The position numbers and the translations under genes are program-made. This document shows, piece after piece, positions 52,621-61,252 of a stretch of 64,000 nucleotides of DNA (the stretch's first letter is position 1; each line of letters opens with the position of its first letter). The notes beneath the pieces are model-generated. The model was not told the DNA's origin, made no database searches, and worked only from the letters and a program-made list of their open reading frames with translations. The stretch is taken from NCBI RefSeq assembly GCF_011044155.1, contig NZ_CP049056.1, positions 3,290,001 through 3,354,000 of the forward strand. The letters are read 5' to 3'. The stretch is from Pikeienuella piscinae (GTDB lineage: Bacteria; Pseudomonadota; Alphaproteobacteria; Rhodobacterales; Rhodobacteraceae).

Positions 52621-55500
52621 ATGCCCGGGTCCATCGATATCGAGAAATTGCGGACTGAGATCGAAGGCGAGGCGCTGGACGGCGCGTTCGACAAAGGCCG
52701 TTACGCGACCGACGCTTCGATCTATCAGATCACGCCGCGCGCGGTCGTGATCCCGAAGCGGTGGGAGGACGTGGAAGCTGTGCGGAGTTTCGCGGTGGAG
52801 GCTGGGGTTCCGGTTCTGGCGCGCGGCGGCGGCACCTCGCAATCCGGCCAGACGGTCAACGAAGCCATCGTCGTCGACTTCTCGAAGCACCTGAACCGCG
52901 TGCTTGATTGCGATCTGGAATCGCGGCGCGTCACGGTGGAGCCGGGGCTGGTGCTGGACGAACTCAACCGGGGGCTGAAAAAGGACCGGCTCTGGTTTCC
53001 TGTGGATGTCTCGACGGCTTCGCGCGCCACGCTCGGCGGCATGGCCGCGAACAATTCCTGCGGTTCGCGCTCGCGACGTTATGGCAAGATGCGCGACAAC
53101 ACCCTCGCGATCGAGGCGATGTTGGCGGATGGAGAGACGAGGCGTTTCGGCGCGGTTGAGCGCTCCGTGAACGATTCGCTTTTCGCCGGGATGCTGGCGC
53201 TTGGCGCGCGCGAGGCGACCGAGATCGAGGCGCGATTTCCGAAGGTCTCGCGGCGCGTCGGCGGTTACAATATCGACGCGCTGACGCCGGAGGCCGCGCC
53301 GAACAACATGGCGCATCTGCTGGTCGGCTCCGAAGGCACGCTGGCGATCAGCCGGAAGCTGGAGCTGCAGCTTTCGCCGACGCTCGATGCGAAGACGCTG
53401 GGCGTGTGCCACTTCCCGACCTTCTACGCCGCGATGGACGCGGCCCAGCATATCGTGAAACTGGACCCGGTGGCGGTGGAGCTGATGGATCACAACATGA
53501 TCCGGCTCGGGCGCGACATCCCGCAATTCCGGCCCATCGTCGACGAGTTCGTCAGGGGCGATCCGGCCGCGCTTCTTCTGGTGGAGTTCGCGGAGCCCGA
53601 CTCGGCGGAGAACCGCCGCCGGCTGACCGCGCTCGGCGATCTGATGGCGGAGCTCGGTTTTCGCTGGGGCGATCCCGGCAAGGCGGAGGGCGGCGTCGTC
53701 GAGGCTGAGGACCCGGGTTTTCAGGCGCGGATCTGGGGGGTGCGCGCGCAGGGCCTCAACATCATGATGTCGATGCGGAGCGAAGGGAAACCCGTCTCGT
53801 TTGTCGAGGATTGCGCGGTCGAACTGGAGCATCTCGCGGAATTCACCGACCGGCTGACCGGCGTATTTCGCAAGCATGGGACCGACGGCACCTGGTATGC
53901 GCACGCCTCGGTCGGTCTGCTCCATGTCCGGCCGGTGCTGAACCTGAAGCAGGAACTCGGCGCCCGCCAGCTTCGCGCCATCGCCGAGGAGGCGTTCGCG
54001 ATCGTCGCCGAATACAAGGGTTCGCATTCCGGCGAACATGGTGACGGCATCGTGCGTTCCGAGTTTCACGAACGGATGTTCGGAAGCCGGATCGTCCGCG
54101 CCTTCGAGGAGGTGAAGGACCGGTTCGATCCCGCCGGCCTTCTGAATCCCGGCAAGATCACCCGCGCTCCGAAGATGGACGACCGCAGCCTCTTTCGTAC
54201 GCCTCCAGGCTACGCCGCCGAACCCCGCGCCACCGCCTTCGACTGGAGCGCCTGGCCCGGCGGCCTGACGGGCGCGGCGGAGATGTGCAACAACAACGGC
54301 GCCTGCCGGAAGCTCGCCGGCGGCGCGATGTGCCCGAGCTACCGCGCGACGCGAAATGAGCGCGACGTGACGCGCGGCCGGGCGAACACCCTCCGTCTCG
54401 CCCTGACCGGTCAGCTTGGGCCGGGCGCCTTCGCATCGGACGAGATGATGGAGACGATGAAGCTTTGCGTCTCATGCAAGTCCTGCAAGCGCGAATGCCC
54501 GATGTCGGTCGACATGGCGAAGATGAAGATCGAGGTGCTGGCGGCGCGCGCCGAAGCGCATGGCGTCCCGCTCCGTGAGCGGCTCATCGCGCATCTGCCG
54601 CGCTACGCGCCCTGGGCAGCGCGCCTCCGTTGGCTGGCGAACGCGCGCGACCAGATTCCGGGGCTGGCGGCGCTTTCGGAGCGGGCGGTCGGGTTCAGCG
54701 CGAAGCGAAAGCTGCCGTCATGGCGAAAACCGTTCAGAGAGGGCGCGGCGGGTGGCGACGTCCTTGTTTTCGCGGACACGTTCAACCGGTATTTCGAGCC
54801 CGACAACCTTCGCGCCGCGACGCGGGTTCTCCGCGCCGCCGGCTATGCTGTCGGCGTGGCGTCGGCGGGCGCCGGCCGGCCGCTCTGTTGCGGCAGAAGC
54901 TACCTCTCCGCCGGCCTTGTCGATGCGGCGAAGGCGGAGATGCGCCGCTCCGTCGGCGTATTCGCCGAAGCCTTGAGCGCCGGAAAGAGCATCGTCGGGC
55001 TGGAGCCGTCCTGCATTCTCACCTTTCGCGACGAGGCGCCGATGCTGCTCGGGAGAGATTGGACGGAGGAGATGGGACGGAATATCATGACCTTCGAGGA
55101 GTTTGTCGCCCGCGAGCGCCGGACGGGGAAGTTCGACGCGAATTTCAACGCCATCGCCCGGCGGGCGCTGGTGCACGGGCATTGCCACCAGAAGGCGCAT
55201 GCTGTCGTCGATCCGATCCGGGAAGCGCTGTCGCTCGTTCCGAATCTCGCTGTCGAAATGATCGAGTCTTCCTGTTGCGGCATGGCGGGCGCCTTCGGCT
55301 ACCAGGCGGAATCGCAGGAGGTCTCGCGCGCCATGGCCGAGCTTTCACTCGCGCCCACGGTTCGCGCCGCGCCGGAAGACTCGCTCATCGTCGCGGACGG
55401 CACCTCCTGCCGCGCGCAGATAGCCGATTTCGGCGGGCGCGAGGCGCTTCATGTGGCGCGCATACTCGAAATGTCGCTCGATGCGGAGGCGGCGGTATGA
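52621..55500 (+). CDS. FAD-linked oxidase fused to Fe-S/CCG domain (D-2-hydroxyglutarate/D-lactate/glycolate dehydrogenase-like)
   Basis: 959 aa from ATG 52621 (AGAGGA upstream; the very long upstream frame is a shadow). N-terminal FAD_binding_4 domain (about 35-190: PVLARGGGTSQSGQTV; LGGMAANNSCGSRSRRYGKMRDN), then the FAD-oxidase C domain (SEGTLAI; EHGDGIVRSEFHERMFG, about residues 230-500). The C-terminal half has Fe-S Cys motifs (MCNNNGACRK...MCPSY near 556; CVSCKSCKRECP near 615) and two CCG motifs (CCGRS near 755; CCGMAGAFG near 885). This is the single-chain layout of YdiJ/D-2-hydroxyacid dehydrogenases, passing electrons to the membrane quinone pool. Cotranslated with the GntR gene. 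Confidence 0.92.
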   Translation: MPGSIDIEKLRTEIEGEALDGAFDKGRYATDASIYQITPRAVVIPKRWEDVEAVRSFAVEAGVPVLARGGGTSQSGQTVNEAIVVDFSKHLNRVLDCDLESRRVTVEPGLVLDELNRGLKKDRLWFPVDVSTASRATLGGMAANNSCGSRSRRYGKMRDNTLAIEAMLADGETRRFGAVERSVNDSLFAGMLALGAREATEIEARFPKVSRRVGGYNIDALTPEAAPNNMAHLLVGSEGTLAISRKLELQLSPTLDAKTLGVCHFPTFYAAMDAAQHIVKLDPVAVELMDHNMIRLGRDIPQFRPIVDEFVRGDPAALLLVEFAEPDSAENRRRLTALGDLMAELGFRWGDPGKAEGGVVEAEDPGFQARIWGVRAQGLNIMMSMRSEGKPVSFVEDCAVELEHLAEFTDRLTGVFRKHGTDGTWYAHASVGLLHVRPVLNLKQELGARQLRAIAEEAFAIVAEYKGSHSGEHGDGIVRSEFHERMFGSRIVRAFEEVKDRFDPAGLLNPGKITRAPKMDDRSLFRTPPGYAAEPRATAFDWSAWPGGLTGAAEMCNNNGACRKLAGGAMCPSYRATRNERDVTRGRANTLRLALTGQLGPGAFASDEMMETMKLCVSCKSCKRECPMSVDMAKMKIEVLAARAEAHGVPLRERLIAHLPRYAPWAARLRWLANARDQIPGLAALSERAVGFSAKRKLPSWRKPFREGAAGGDVLVFADTFNRYFEPDNLRAATRVLRAAGYAVGVASAGAGRPLCCGRSYLSAGLVDAAKAEMRRSVGVFAEALSAGKSIVGLEPSCILTFRDEAPMLLGRDWTEEMGRNIMTFEEFVARERRTGKFDANFNAIARRALVHGHCHQKAHAVVDPIREALSLVPNLAVEMIESSCCGMAGAFGYQAESQEVSRAMAELSLAPTVRAAPEDSLIVADGTSCRAQIADFGGREALHVARILEMSLDAEAAV

Positions 55501-56216
55501 CGCTCGCTCAGCCCCTCCCGCGAGTCTCTCTGCACGACCAGATCGTCGAACACCTGCGTGAAGCGATCGTCGCCGGCGAGCTTCAGCCCGGCGAGAAACT
55601 CAACGAGAAGGCGCTCTGCGCACGTTTCGCCGTCTCCCGCACGCCCTTGAGGGAGGCGATCAAAGTGCTTTCGAACGAGGGGCTTGTCCGGCTGACCCCG
55701 CATTACGGCGCCAGCGTAGCGCCCCTCACGCTGGCCGATCTGGACGAGGTCTTTCCGATCATGGGCGCGCTCGAAGCGCTTGCAGGCGAACTCGCCTGCG
55801 CCCGGATCGAGGACGAAGAGATCGACGCCATCGCCCGGCTGCATCAGGAGATGCTCGGTCACTACGAGAAACGCGACCTCCGGCCGTATTTCGAGTGCAA
55901 CCAGAAAATTCACGACGCAATCCTCGTCGCGGCGCGCAATCCGACGCTCGCCGCGACCTTGCGCGGCCTCGCCGGCCGCGTGCGCCGCGCGCGTTACTTC
56001 GCCAACATGTCCGAGGAGCGCTGGGCCGAAGCGGTCGAGGAGCACGGTCGAATTCTCGAAACGCTGAGGGCGCGCGACGCCGGCGTGCTCGGCCCGCTGC
56101 TTCGCGCGCATCTTGGCGCCAAGCTGGAAACCGTCCGCGTCGCGCTCAGACGGTCGGAGCAACGCGCCTCGTCAAAACAGGCGGGCGCGCCGGTTTCAGG
56201 CGCGGCGGGTTCGTAA
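55497..56216 (+). CDS. GntR-family regulator, FCD (FadR) subfamily
   Basis: 239 aa from ATG 55497, overlapping the dehydrogenase stop as ATGA; the longer frame on this strand is a shadow. HTH: LHDQIVEHLREAIVAGELQPGEKLNEKALCARFAVSRTPLREAIKVLSNEGLVRL (landmark), then an all-helical FCD domain with the metal-ligand pattern D...H...H (NQKIHDAIL; EEHGRILE). Members control lactate, glycolate or gluconate genes. The 22-bp palindrome in the 52534-52620 gap is the likely operator. Confidence 0.92.
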   Translation: MTLAQPLPRVSLHDQIVEHLREAIVAGELQPGEKLNEKALCARFAVSRTPLREAIKVLSNEGLVRLTPHYGASVAPLTLADLDEVFPIMGALEALAGELACARIEDEEIDAIARLHQEMLGHYEKRDLRPYFECNQKIHDAILVAARNPTLAATLRGLAGRVRRARYFANMSEERWAEAVEEHGRILETLRARDAGVLGPLLRAHLGAKLETVRVALRRSEQRASSKQAGAPVSGAAGS

Positions 56217-56227
56217 CCGTTCGAACC
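56208..56227. terminator. Short hairpin at the convergent GntR/RND gene ends
   Basis: GGTTCG and CGAACC pair around TAACCGTT; the stem spans the GntR stop codon (TAA 56214-56216). Only 17 bp separate the converging genes. No T run; assigned as a possible bidirectional terminator. Confidence 0.35.
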
Positions 56228-56233
56228 GCTGCG

Positions 56234-59200
56234 TCAATGATCCGCGTTCACCTCAGTCGGAAGGGACGGGCCGGCGTCTGAATGCGACCGCGGGCGCTTG
56301 CGGGCGAAGCGGCGCATTACGAATACGAAAAAGGCTGGAACGAAGATCAGCGCGAAAAGCGTCGCCGAGATCATGCCGCCCAGCACCGCGACGCCGATCG
56401 CGTTCTGACTGGCCGAGCTTGCCCCCGTCGCCAGCGCCAGCGGCGTGACGCCCAGCGAGAAAGCGAGCGAGGTCATCAGGATCGGCCGGAAGCGCAACTT
56501 CGCCGCGCCGAGCGCCGCCTCCATCAGCGATTCGCCCTGGGCGTATTCATCCTTGGCGAACTCGATAATCAGAATCGCGTTCTTCGCGGAAAGCCCGATG
56601 ATCGCGATCAGCCCGACCTTGAAATAGACGTCGTTCGCCATGTCCTGCGATATCACTGCGAGCACCGCGCCGATTGCGCCGAGCGGGACCACCAGCATCA
56701 CCGAGAGTGGAATCGCCCAACTTTCGTAGAGCGCCGCGAGGAGCAGGAATATGAAAACGACGCTGAGACCGATCAGATAGGGCGCCTGGGTGCCCGACTG
56801 GATCTCCTGCAGCGATTGGCCGGTCCACTCATAGCCGAAGCCGGGCGGCAGCGCCTCCATCAGCCGCTCCATCTCGGCGATCGCGTCGCCGGAGGCGTAA
56901 CCGGGCGCGGCGGCGCCGGAAATCCGGATCGCGGGATAGCCATTGTAGCCGACGATCTGGAGCGGGCCGCGGATCCATTCCACGTCGGCGAAGGCCTTCA
57001 GCGGCACCATGCCGCCGTGGACGTTACGGACATTGAGCGCGAGAATATCCTCAGTCTTCATCCGCGCGTCGTCATCGGCCATCAGCGTGACCCGTTGCAT
57101 GCGCCCGGAATTCGGGAAATCGTTGATGTAGGCGGAGCCGAAATTGGCCGAGACCGCCGCGTTCACCTCCGAAAAGAGTACCCCGAAGGCGTTCGCCTTC
57201 TCGCGATCGACGACGAGCCGAACCTGCGCCGCCGCCGGAAGGCCGGTGACGCGCAGGCCGGTCACCACCGGACTCTCCGCAGCGGCGGCGAGAAGCTGGT
57301 CCTTGGCCGCGACAAGGGCGGACTGCCCGGCCCCGTTCCGGTCCTGCAGGCGAAAATCGAAGCCCGAGGTCGTGCCGAGTCCCTGGATGGACGGCGGCGA
57401 CAGGGCGAAGGCCATGCCATCCTTGACTCCGAACAGTTTGCCGGTCGCGCGGCCGGCGATGGCAGCCGCGGCTTCGTTCGGCCCGCGCTCGGACCAGTCC
57501 TTCAGCGTCACGAACGCGAGCGCCGCGTTCTGGCCGGCGCCCGAAAAGCTGAAGCCGAGGATCGCGATGACCCGCTCGACTGCCGGTTCGGCTGCAAAGA
57601 CGCCCTCGACCTTCTTGATGACCTCCAGCGTTCGGCTCGCGCTCGCTTCGGGCGGCGCCTGGATATCGACGAGGAGATAGCCCTGATCCTCGGCCGGGAG
57701 AAACGAGTCCGGGAGCAACGTCCAGCCATGCCCGAGCCCACCGACGAGGCCGAGATACACGATCATCATCAGCCCGGCCCGGCGTGCGGTAAGGCTGGTG
57801 AAGCGGCCGTAACCGCGCGTGAGGGAAGCGAGCCCCCGGTTGAACCAGCCGAACGGACCGCGCCGCGAAAGGCCGTGCCCCTTGGCGACCGGTTTCAGGA
57901 TGCTGGCGGCGAGCGCCGGCGTGAATGTGAGGGCGAGGAAACCCGAAAAGAGGATCGACACCGCCATGGTCAGTGCGAACTGGCGATAGATCACGCCTAC
58001 CGCGCCCGGAAAGAAGGCCATCGGAATGAAAACCGCAACGAGGACGAGCGTGATGCCGACAATGGCGCCCTGAATCTGCCCCATCGCCTTGATCGTCGCC
58101 TCTTTCGGCGGCAGGCCTTCCTCCGACATGATCCGCTCGACATTCTCGACCACGACGATCGCGTCGTCGACGAGGATGCCGATGGCGAGCACCGCAGCGA
58201 ACATCGTCAGCACGTTGATCGAGAACCCGGCGACGAAAAGCACCGCCATCGCGCCGGAAAGCGCGATCGGAACCACCAGCGCCGGAATGACCGTGTAGCG
58301 AAGGCTCTGGAGAAAGACGAGCATCACCAGAAAGACGAGACCCATCGCTTCGAGCAGCGTATTCAGGACCTTCTGGATCGAAAGCTCGACGAAAGGCGAG
58401 GAATCGTACGGGATCTGGTAGCTGATCCCGTCCGGAAAGAACGCCTCGAGCTCCTCCAGCTTCGCGCGCACCGCCTGAGAGGCAGCGATGGCGTTGCCGG
58501 TGGGGGACAATTGTACGCCGACCGCCGCGGAGGGCTGGCCGTTCAGCCGTGAGGAGAAGTTGTAGCTTTCCGCCCCGATCTCGATCCGCGCGACATCACC
58601 GAGGCGCACCGTGGAGCCGTCGGTATTGGCGCGCAGGACGATGTTCTCGAATTCCTCGATTGTCGAAAGCTGGCCGTCGACCAGCACCGTGGCGGTAATT
58701 TCCTGACCTTCCGTGTTCGGCGGCGCGCCGATCTTGCCGGCCGCGACCTGCGCGTTCTGGGCGCGCACGGAGGCGATCACGTCCGCGGCGGTAATGTTGA
58801 GGCCGACCATCCGGTCCGGATAAAGCCAGATCCGGAGCGAGCGCTGGGATGAGAACACCCGGGCGCCGCCTATGCCCTCGATGCGCCTGATCTCGCCGAC
58901 GACGTTGCGGGTCAGATAATCACCCAGCCCGACTGGAGTGACGGTGCCGTCATCTGAGGTCAGGCTGACCACCATCAGGAAGCCGGACGAAGCTTCGTCG
59001 ACCTGGATACCCTGCCGTGTCACCGCTTCGGGCAGACGCGGCTCGACCCGCCGGATGCGGTTCTGAACCTCGACCGACGCCTGGTCGAGCGAGGTGCCCG
59101 GCGCGAAGGTGGCGTCGATGGAGACGCTGCCGGAGGCGTCGGAGGTCGATTCGAAATAAAGGAGGCCGTCGACGCCGTTCAGTTCCTCCTCGATCGGCTG

Positions 59201-59386
59201 GGTGACGCTCTGGTAGAGATCCTCCGGCGCTGCGCCGGGATAGCTGGTCTGGATCGAAACTTGCGGCGGCGCGACGGGAGGGTATTGCGAGATCGGAAGC
59301 TGCGGCAGCACCAGCCCCCCGGCGATCAGGATGAAGATCGCGATCACCCAGGCGAAAATCGGCCGGTCGATAAAGAAGCGGGACAT
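56234..59386 (-). CDS. RND efflux transporter permease (AcrB/MexB, HAE1 family)
   Basis: Inner-membrane proton-driven drug/metabolite exporter, 1050 aa from ATG 59386 (MSRFFIDRPIFAWVIAIF). Landmarks: ISQYPPVAPPQVSIQTSYPGA, SGSVSIDATFAPGT, the TM4 proton-relay pair in GILVDDAIVVVENVERIM (DD near residue 407), a second-half helix start FTSLTARRAGLMMIVYLGLVG, and VGLIAIIGLSAKNAILIIEFAKD. Twelve helices and two large periplasmic loops as usual; length matches AcrB. Forms a tripartite pump with the adaptor 9 bp upstream; an outer-membrane TolC partner is not in the window. Confidence 0.95.
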   Translation of the reverse strand: MSRFFIDRPIFAWVIAIFILIAGGLVLPQLPISQYPPVAPPQVSIQTSYPGAAPEDLYQSVTQPIEEELNGVDGLLYFESTSDASGSVSIDATFAPGTSLDQASVEVQNRIRRVEPRLPEAVTRQGIQVDEASSGFLMVVSLTSDDGTVTPVGLGDYLTRNVVGEIRRIEGIGGARVFSSQRSLRIWLYPDRMVGLNITAADVIASVRAQNAQVAAGKIGAPPNTEGQEITATVLVDGQLSTIEEFENIVLRANTDGSTVRLGDVARIEIGAESYNFSSRLNGQPSAAVGVQLSPTGNAIAASQAVRAKLEELEAFFPDGISYQIPYDSSPFVELSIQKVLNTLLEAMGLVFLVMLVFLQSLRYTVIPALVVPIALSGAMAVLFVAGFSINVLTMFAAVLAIGILVDDAIVVVENVERIMSEEGLPPKEATIKAMGQIQGAIVGITLVLVAVFIPMAFFPGAVGVIYRQFALTMAVSILFSGFLALTFTPALAASILKPVAKGHGLSRRGPFGWFNRGLASLTRGYGRFTSLTARRAGLMMIVYLGLVGGLGHGWTLLPDSFLPAEDQGYLLVDIQAPPEASASRTLEVIKKVEGVFAAEPAVERVIAILGFSFSGAGQNAALAFVTLKDWSERGPNEAAAAIAGRATGKLFGVKDGMAFALSPPSIQGLGTTSGFDFRLQDRNGAGQSALVAAKDQLLAAAAESPVVTGLRVTGLPAAAQVRLVVDREKANAFGVLFSEVNAAVSANFGSAYINDFPNSGRMQRVTLMADDDARMKTEDILALNVRNVHGGMVPLKAFADVEWIRGPLQIVGYNGYPAIRISGAAAPGYASGDAIAEMERLMEALPPGFGYEWTGQSLQEIQSGTQAPYLIGLSVVFIFLLLAALYESWAIPLSVMLVVPLGAIGAVLAVISQDMANDVYFKVGLIAIIGLSAKNAILIIEFAKDEYAQGESLMEAALGAAKLRFRPILMTSLAFSLGVTPLALATGASSASQNAIGVAVLGGMISATLFALIFVPAFFVFVMRRFARKRPRSHSDAGPSLPTEVNADH

Positions 59387-59394
59387 GTCGGACC

Positions 59395-60588
59395 TCAGCC
59401 TTCGCGCTTGGCGGCCGCGGCGGCGCTTTCCAGCGCGTCGGCCCGCGTCCAAGGCTCGGGCGTGACAATGGCTCCGGGGCGGATCTTCTGGAAGCCCTCG
59501 ACGATCACTTTATCGCCGGGCTCCAGCCCTTCCTCGATCACCCAGCGCTCGCCGATGACCCGGCCCGTGGACACGGCGCGGATCTCGACCCTGTTTTCCG
59601 CACCGACGATATAGAGTTGCGCCTGGCCGCCGGCGTCGCGTTGCACCGCCTGCTGCGGCACCGCGAGCGCGCCCTGCTCGACGCCCTGCTGGATGCGGAC
59701 GCGGACATACATGCCGGGAAGAAGATCCCCCTCCGGGTTGGGGAACTCGCCACGGAGCGTGACCTGGCCGGTGGTCACATCCACCGTCGCCTCGGAAAAG
59801 AGGAGCTTGCCGGCATGAGCGTACTCGGTGTCGTCATCGAACATCAGGTGGACTGCGGCCGCGCCGTCCTCGTCGCGCTCCAGTCGTCCAGCCTCATACG
59901 CGCGGCGCAGCGCGAGAAGCGCGTTCGAAGGCTGTGTGAAATCGGCGTAGATCGGGTCAAGCTGCTGAATCGTCGCGAGGTTCTCGACATCCGTGGGCGA
60001 AACCAGCGCGCCTTCGGTGATCCGGGCGCGGCCGATCCTGCCGGCGATCGGCGCTCTGACCACGGTATGCTTCAGGTCGATCTGCGACGACGCCATCTCC
60101 GCTTCGGCCACCGCGACGCCGGCGTTCGCGCGGGCGAGACCGGCCACGGCGTCGTCATATTGTTGCGCGCTGACCACCTTGCGGGCGCGAAGCTCCACCT
60201 GCCGGTCGGCGAGTTGCTGGGCCGCGACACGCAACGACTCCGCCTGGGCGAGCACCGCTTTCGCGCGGTCGGCCCGCACCTGAAATGGTTCGGGGTCGAT
60301 TCGGTAGAGCGGATCGCCGGCCTCCACCACCGTGCCCTGACGGAAGACCCGCTCGATGATGAGACCGGAAACCCGCGGCCTGACCTCGGCGATCCGTGTC
60401 GGCGCGATTCGGCCGGGCAGTTCGTTGACGACGGGCAGCGTCTCGGGTGTCGCCTCGACCACCGCGACCGCCTGCGGCGGCATCTGCGGCGGCGCCGAGG
60501 CGGCTTCATTCTTCCCCGACTCCTCGTCGCAGGCGGCGAGAAGGATGAGGACGCCGAGCGCGGCGAATGCGTGTTTCATACGGCGCAT
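59395..60588 (-). CDS. RND efflux periplasmic adaptor (AcrA/MexA, lipoprotein)
   Basis: 397 aa. Lipoprotein signal with lipobox LLAAC (Cys about residue 20). GGAGG precedes the ATG at 60588, which overlaps the TetR stop region by 13 bp; the internal ATG at 60579 (ATGA overlap) is an alternative. The structure follows lipoyl-hairpin-barrel order: GRIAPTRIAEVRPRVSGLIIERVFRQGTVVEAGDPLYRIDP, a coiled-coil hairpin (~95-160), then HTVVRAPIAGRIGRARITEGALV and beta-barrel domains with GEFPNPEGDLLPGMYVRVRIQ. Links the inner-membrane pump to the outer-membrane channel. Confidence 0.94.
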   Translation of the reverse strand: MRRMKHAFAALGVLILLAACDEESGKNEAASAPPQMPPQAVAVVEATPETLPVVNELPGRIAPTRIAEVRPRVSGLIIERVFRQGTVVEAGDPLYRIDPEPFQVRADRAKAVLAQAESLRVAAQQLADRQVELRARKVVSAQQYDDAVAGLARANAGVAVAEAEMASSQIDLKHTVVRAPIAGRIGRARITEGALVSPTDVENLATIQQLDPIYADFTQPSNALLALRRAYEAGRLERDEDGAAAVHLMFDDDTEYAHAGKLLFSEATVDVTTGQVTLRGEFPNPEGDLLPGMYVRVRIQQGVEQGALAVPQQAVQRDAGGQAQLYIVGAENRVEIRAVSTGRVIGERWVIEEGLEPGDKVIVEGFQKIRPGAIVTPEPWTRADALESAAAAAKREG

Positions 60589-61166
60589 CGGGCGCCTCCT
60601 TCGGATTCGGATCTCGTCAGGCCCCGCCGGGCGAGTCGGGTGATGTCGTCCAGCGTCCGGCGGCGACGGTCGGGATCGAGTTGGAGAATTTCGAAGCGTT
60701 CGAGGCAGTGCAGCCCCTCGATGGCGAGAAAGGCGATAAAGGCGTCGTCGGACGTTGTCGAGGTTTGGAGGATCTCGTCCAGGACCCGCGCGTAATGGGC
60801 GCGAATCGGCGCTGCAAGTTCGTTGTTCTGCGCGATCGTCGCACTGAGCGAGAGAATGACCGCCCGGTCGTCTTCGCTCATCTCGCGCCGAGCGAGCGCG
60901 ATACGGGTGCGGATTCCCGAATCGGGCGCGGCGTCAAGCGCGGCTCGGATCTCGTTCGCCGTGTTTTCCTCGGCCGCGATCCGGCGCTCGATCAGCGCCA
61001 GCAACAGCGCCTCCTTGTTCTTGCAATTGTAGAGCACCGTCGATTTGCTGACGCCCGCTTCCGCCGCGACGGCGTTGAGCGTCACGCGCGCGGCGCCGTC
61101 GCGGCGAACCACGGCCTCCGCCGCGTCGAGCAGCGCGTTTCGATCTATGGATCGTTTTCGTCCCAT
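60576..61166 (-). CDS. TetR-family transcriptional regulator of the RND operon
   Basis: 196 aa. HTH RNALLDAAEAVVRRDGAARVTLNAVAAEAGVSKSTVLYNCKNKEALLLALI (residues ~8-58); Asn-Cys replaces the more common His-Phe after the recognition helix (VLYNCKNKE), a mild oddity. The C-terminal ligand pocket is helical. First gene of the efflux operon, overlapping the adaptor gene. A 26-bp near-perfect palindrome lies 10-35 bp upstream of its start. Confidence 0.93.
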   Translation of the reverse strand: MGRKRSIDRNALLDAAEAVVRRDGAARVTLNAVAAEAGVSKSTVLYNCKNKEALLLALIERRIAAEENTANEIRAALDAAPDSGIRTRIALARREMSEDDRAVILSLSATIAQNNELAAPIRAHYARVLDEILQTSTTSDDAFIAFLAIEGLHCLERFEILQLDPDRRRRTLDDITRLARRGLTRSESEGGARCAV

Positions 61167-61175
61167 TGCAATTCA

Positions 61176-61201
61176 CATATCCAACCGGGCGGTCGGATAT
61201 G
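61176..61201. promoter_or_regulatory. TetR operator candidate: 26-bp palindrome with arms CATATCC / GGATATG
   Basis: CATATCC-A-ACCG-GG-CGGT-C-GGATATG: the arms and inner CCG/CGG match exactly with a single mismatched pair (A/C). It lies immediately upstream of the TetR gene, where an autoregulated efflux operon would be controlled; binding is inferred. Confidence 0.65.
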
Positions 61202-61252
61202 CTGCCGCGCGCAATCCGCGTCAAGCGCCGATTGCGGAGCCTTCGCCGGCTG

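Noticed and set aside
56282-58552. 756-aa plus-strand open frame opposite the RND pump
   Set aside because: Antisense to a well-conserved pump gene; composition is of charged low-complexity type with no motif.
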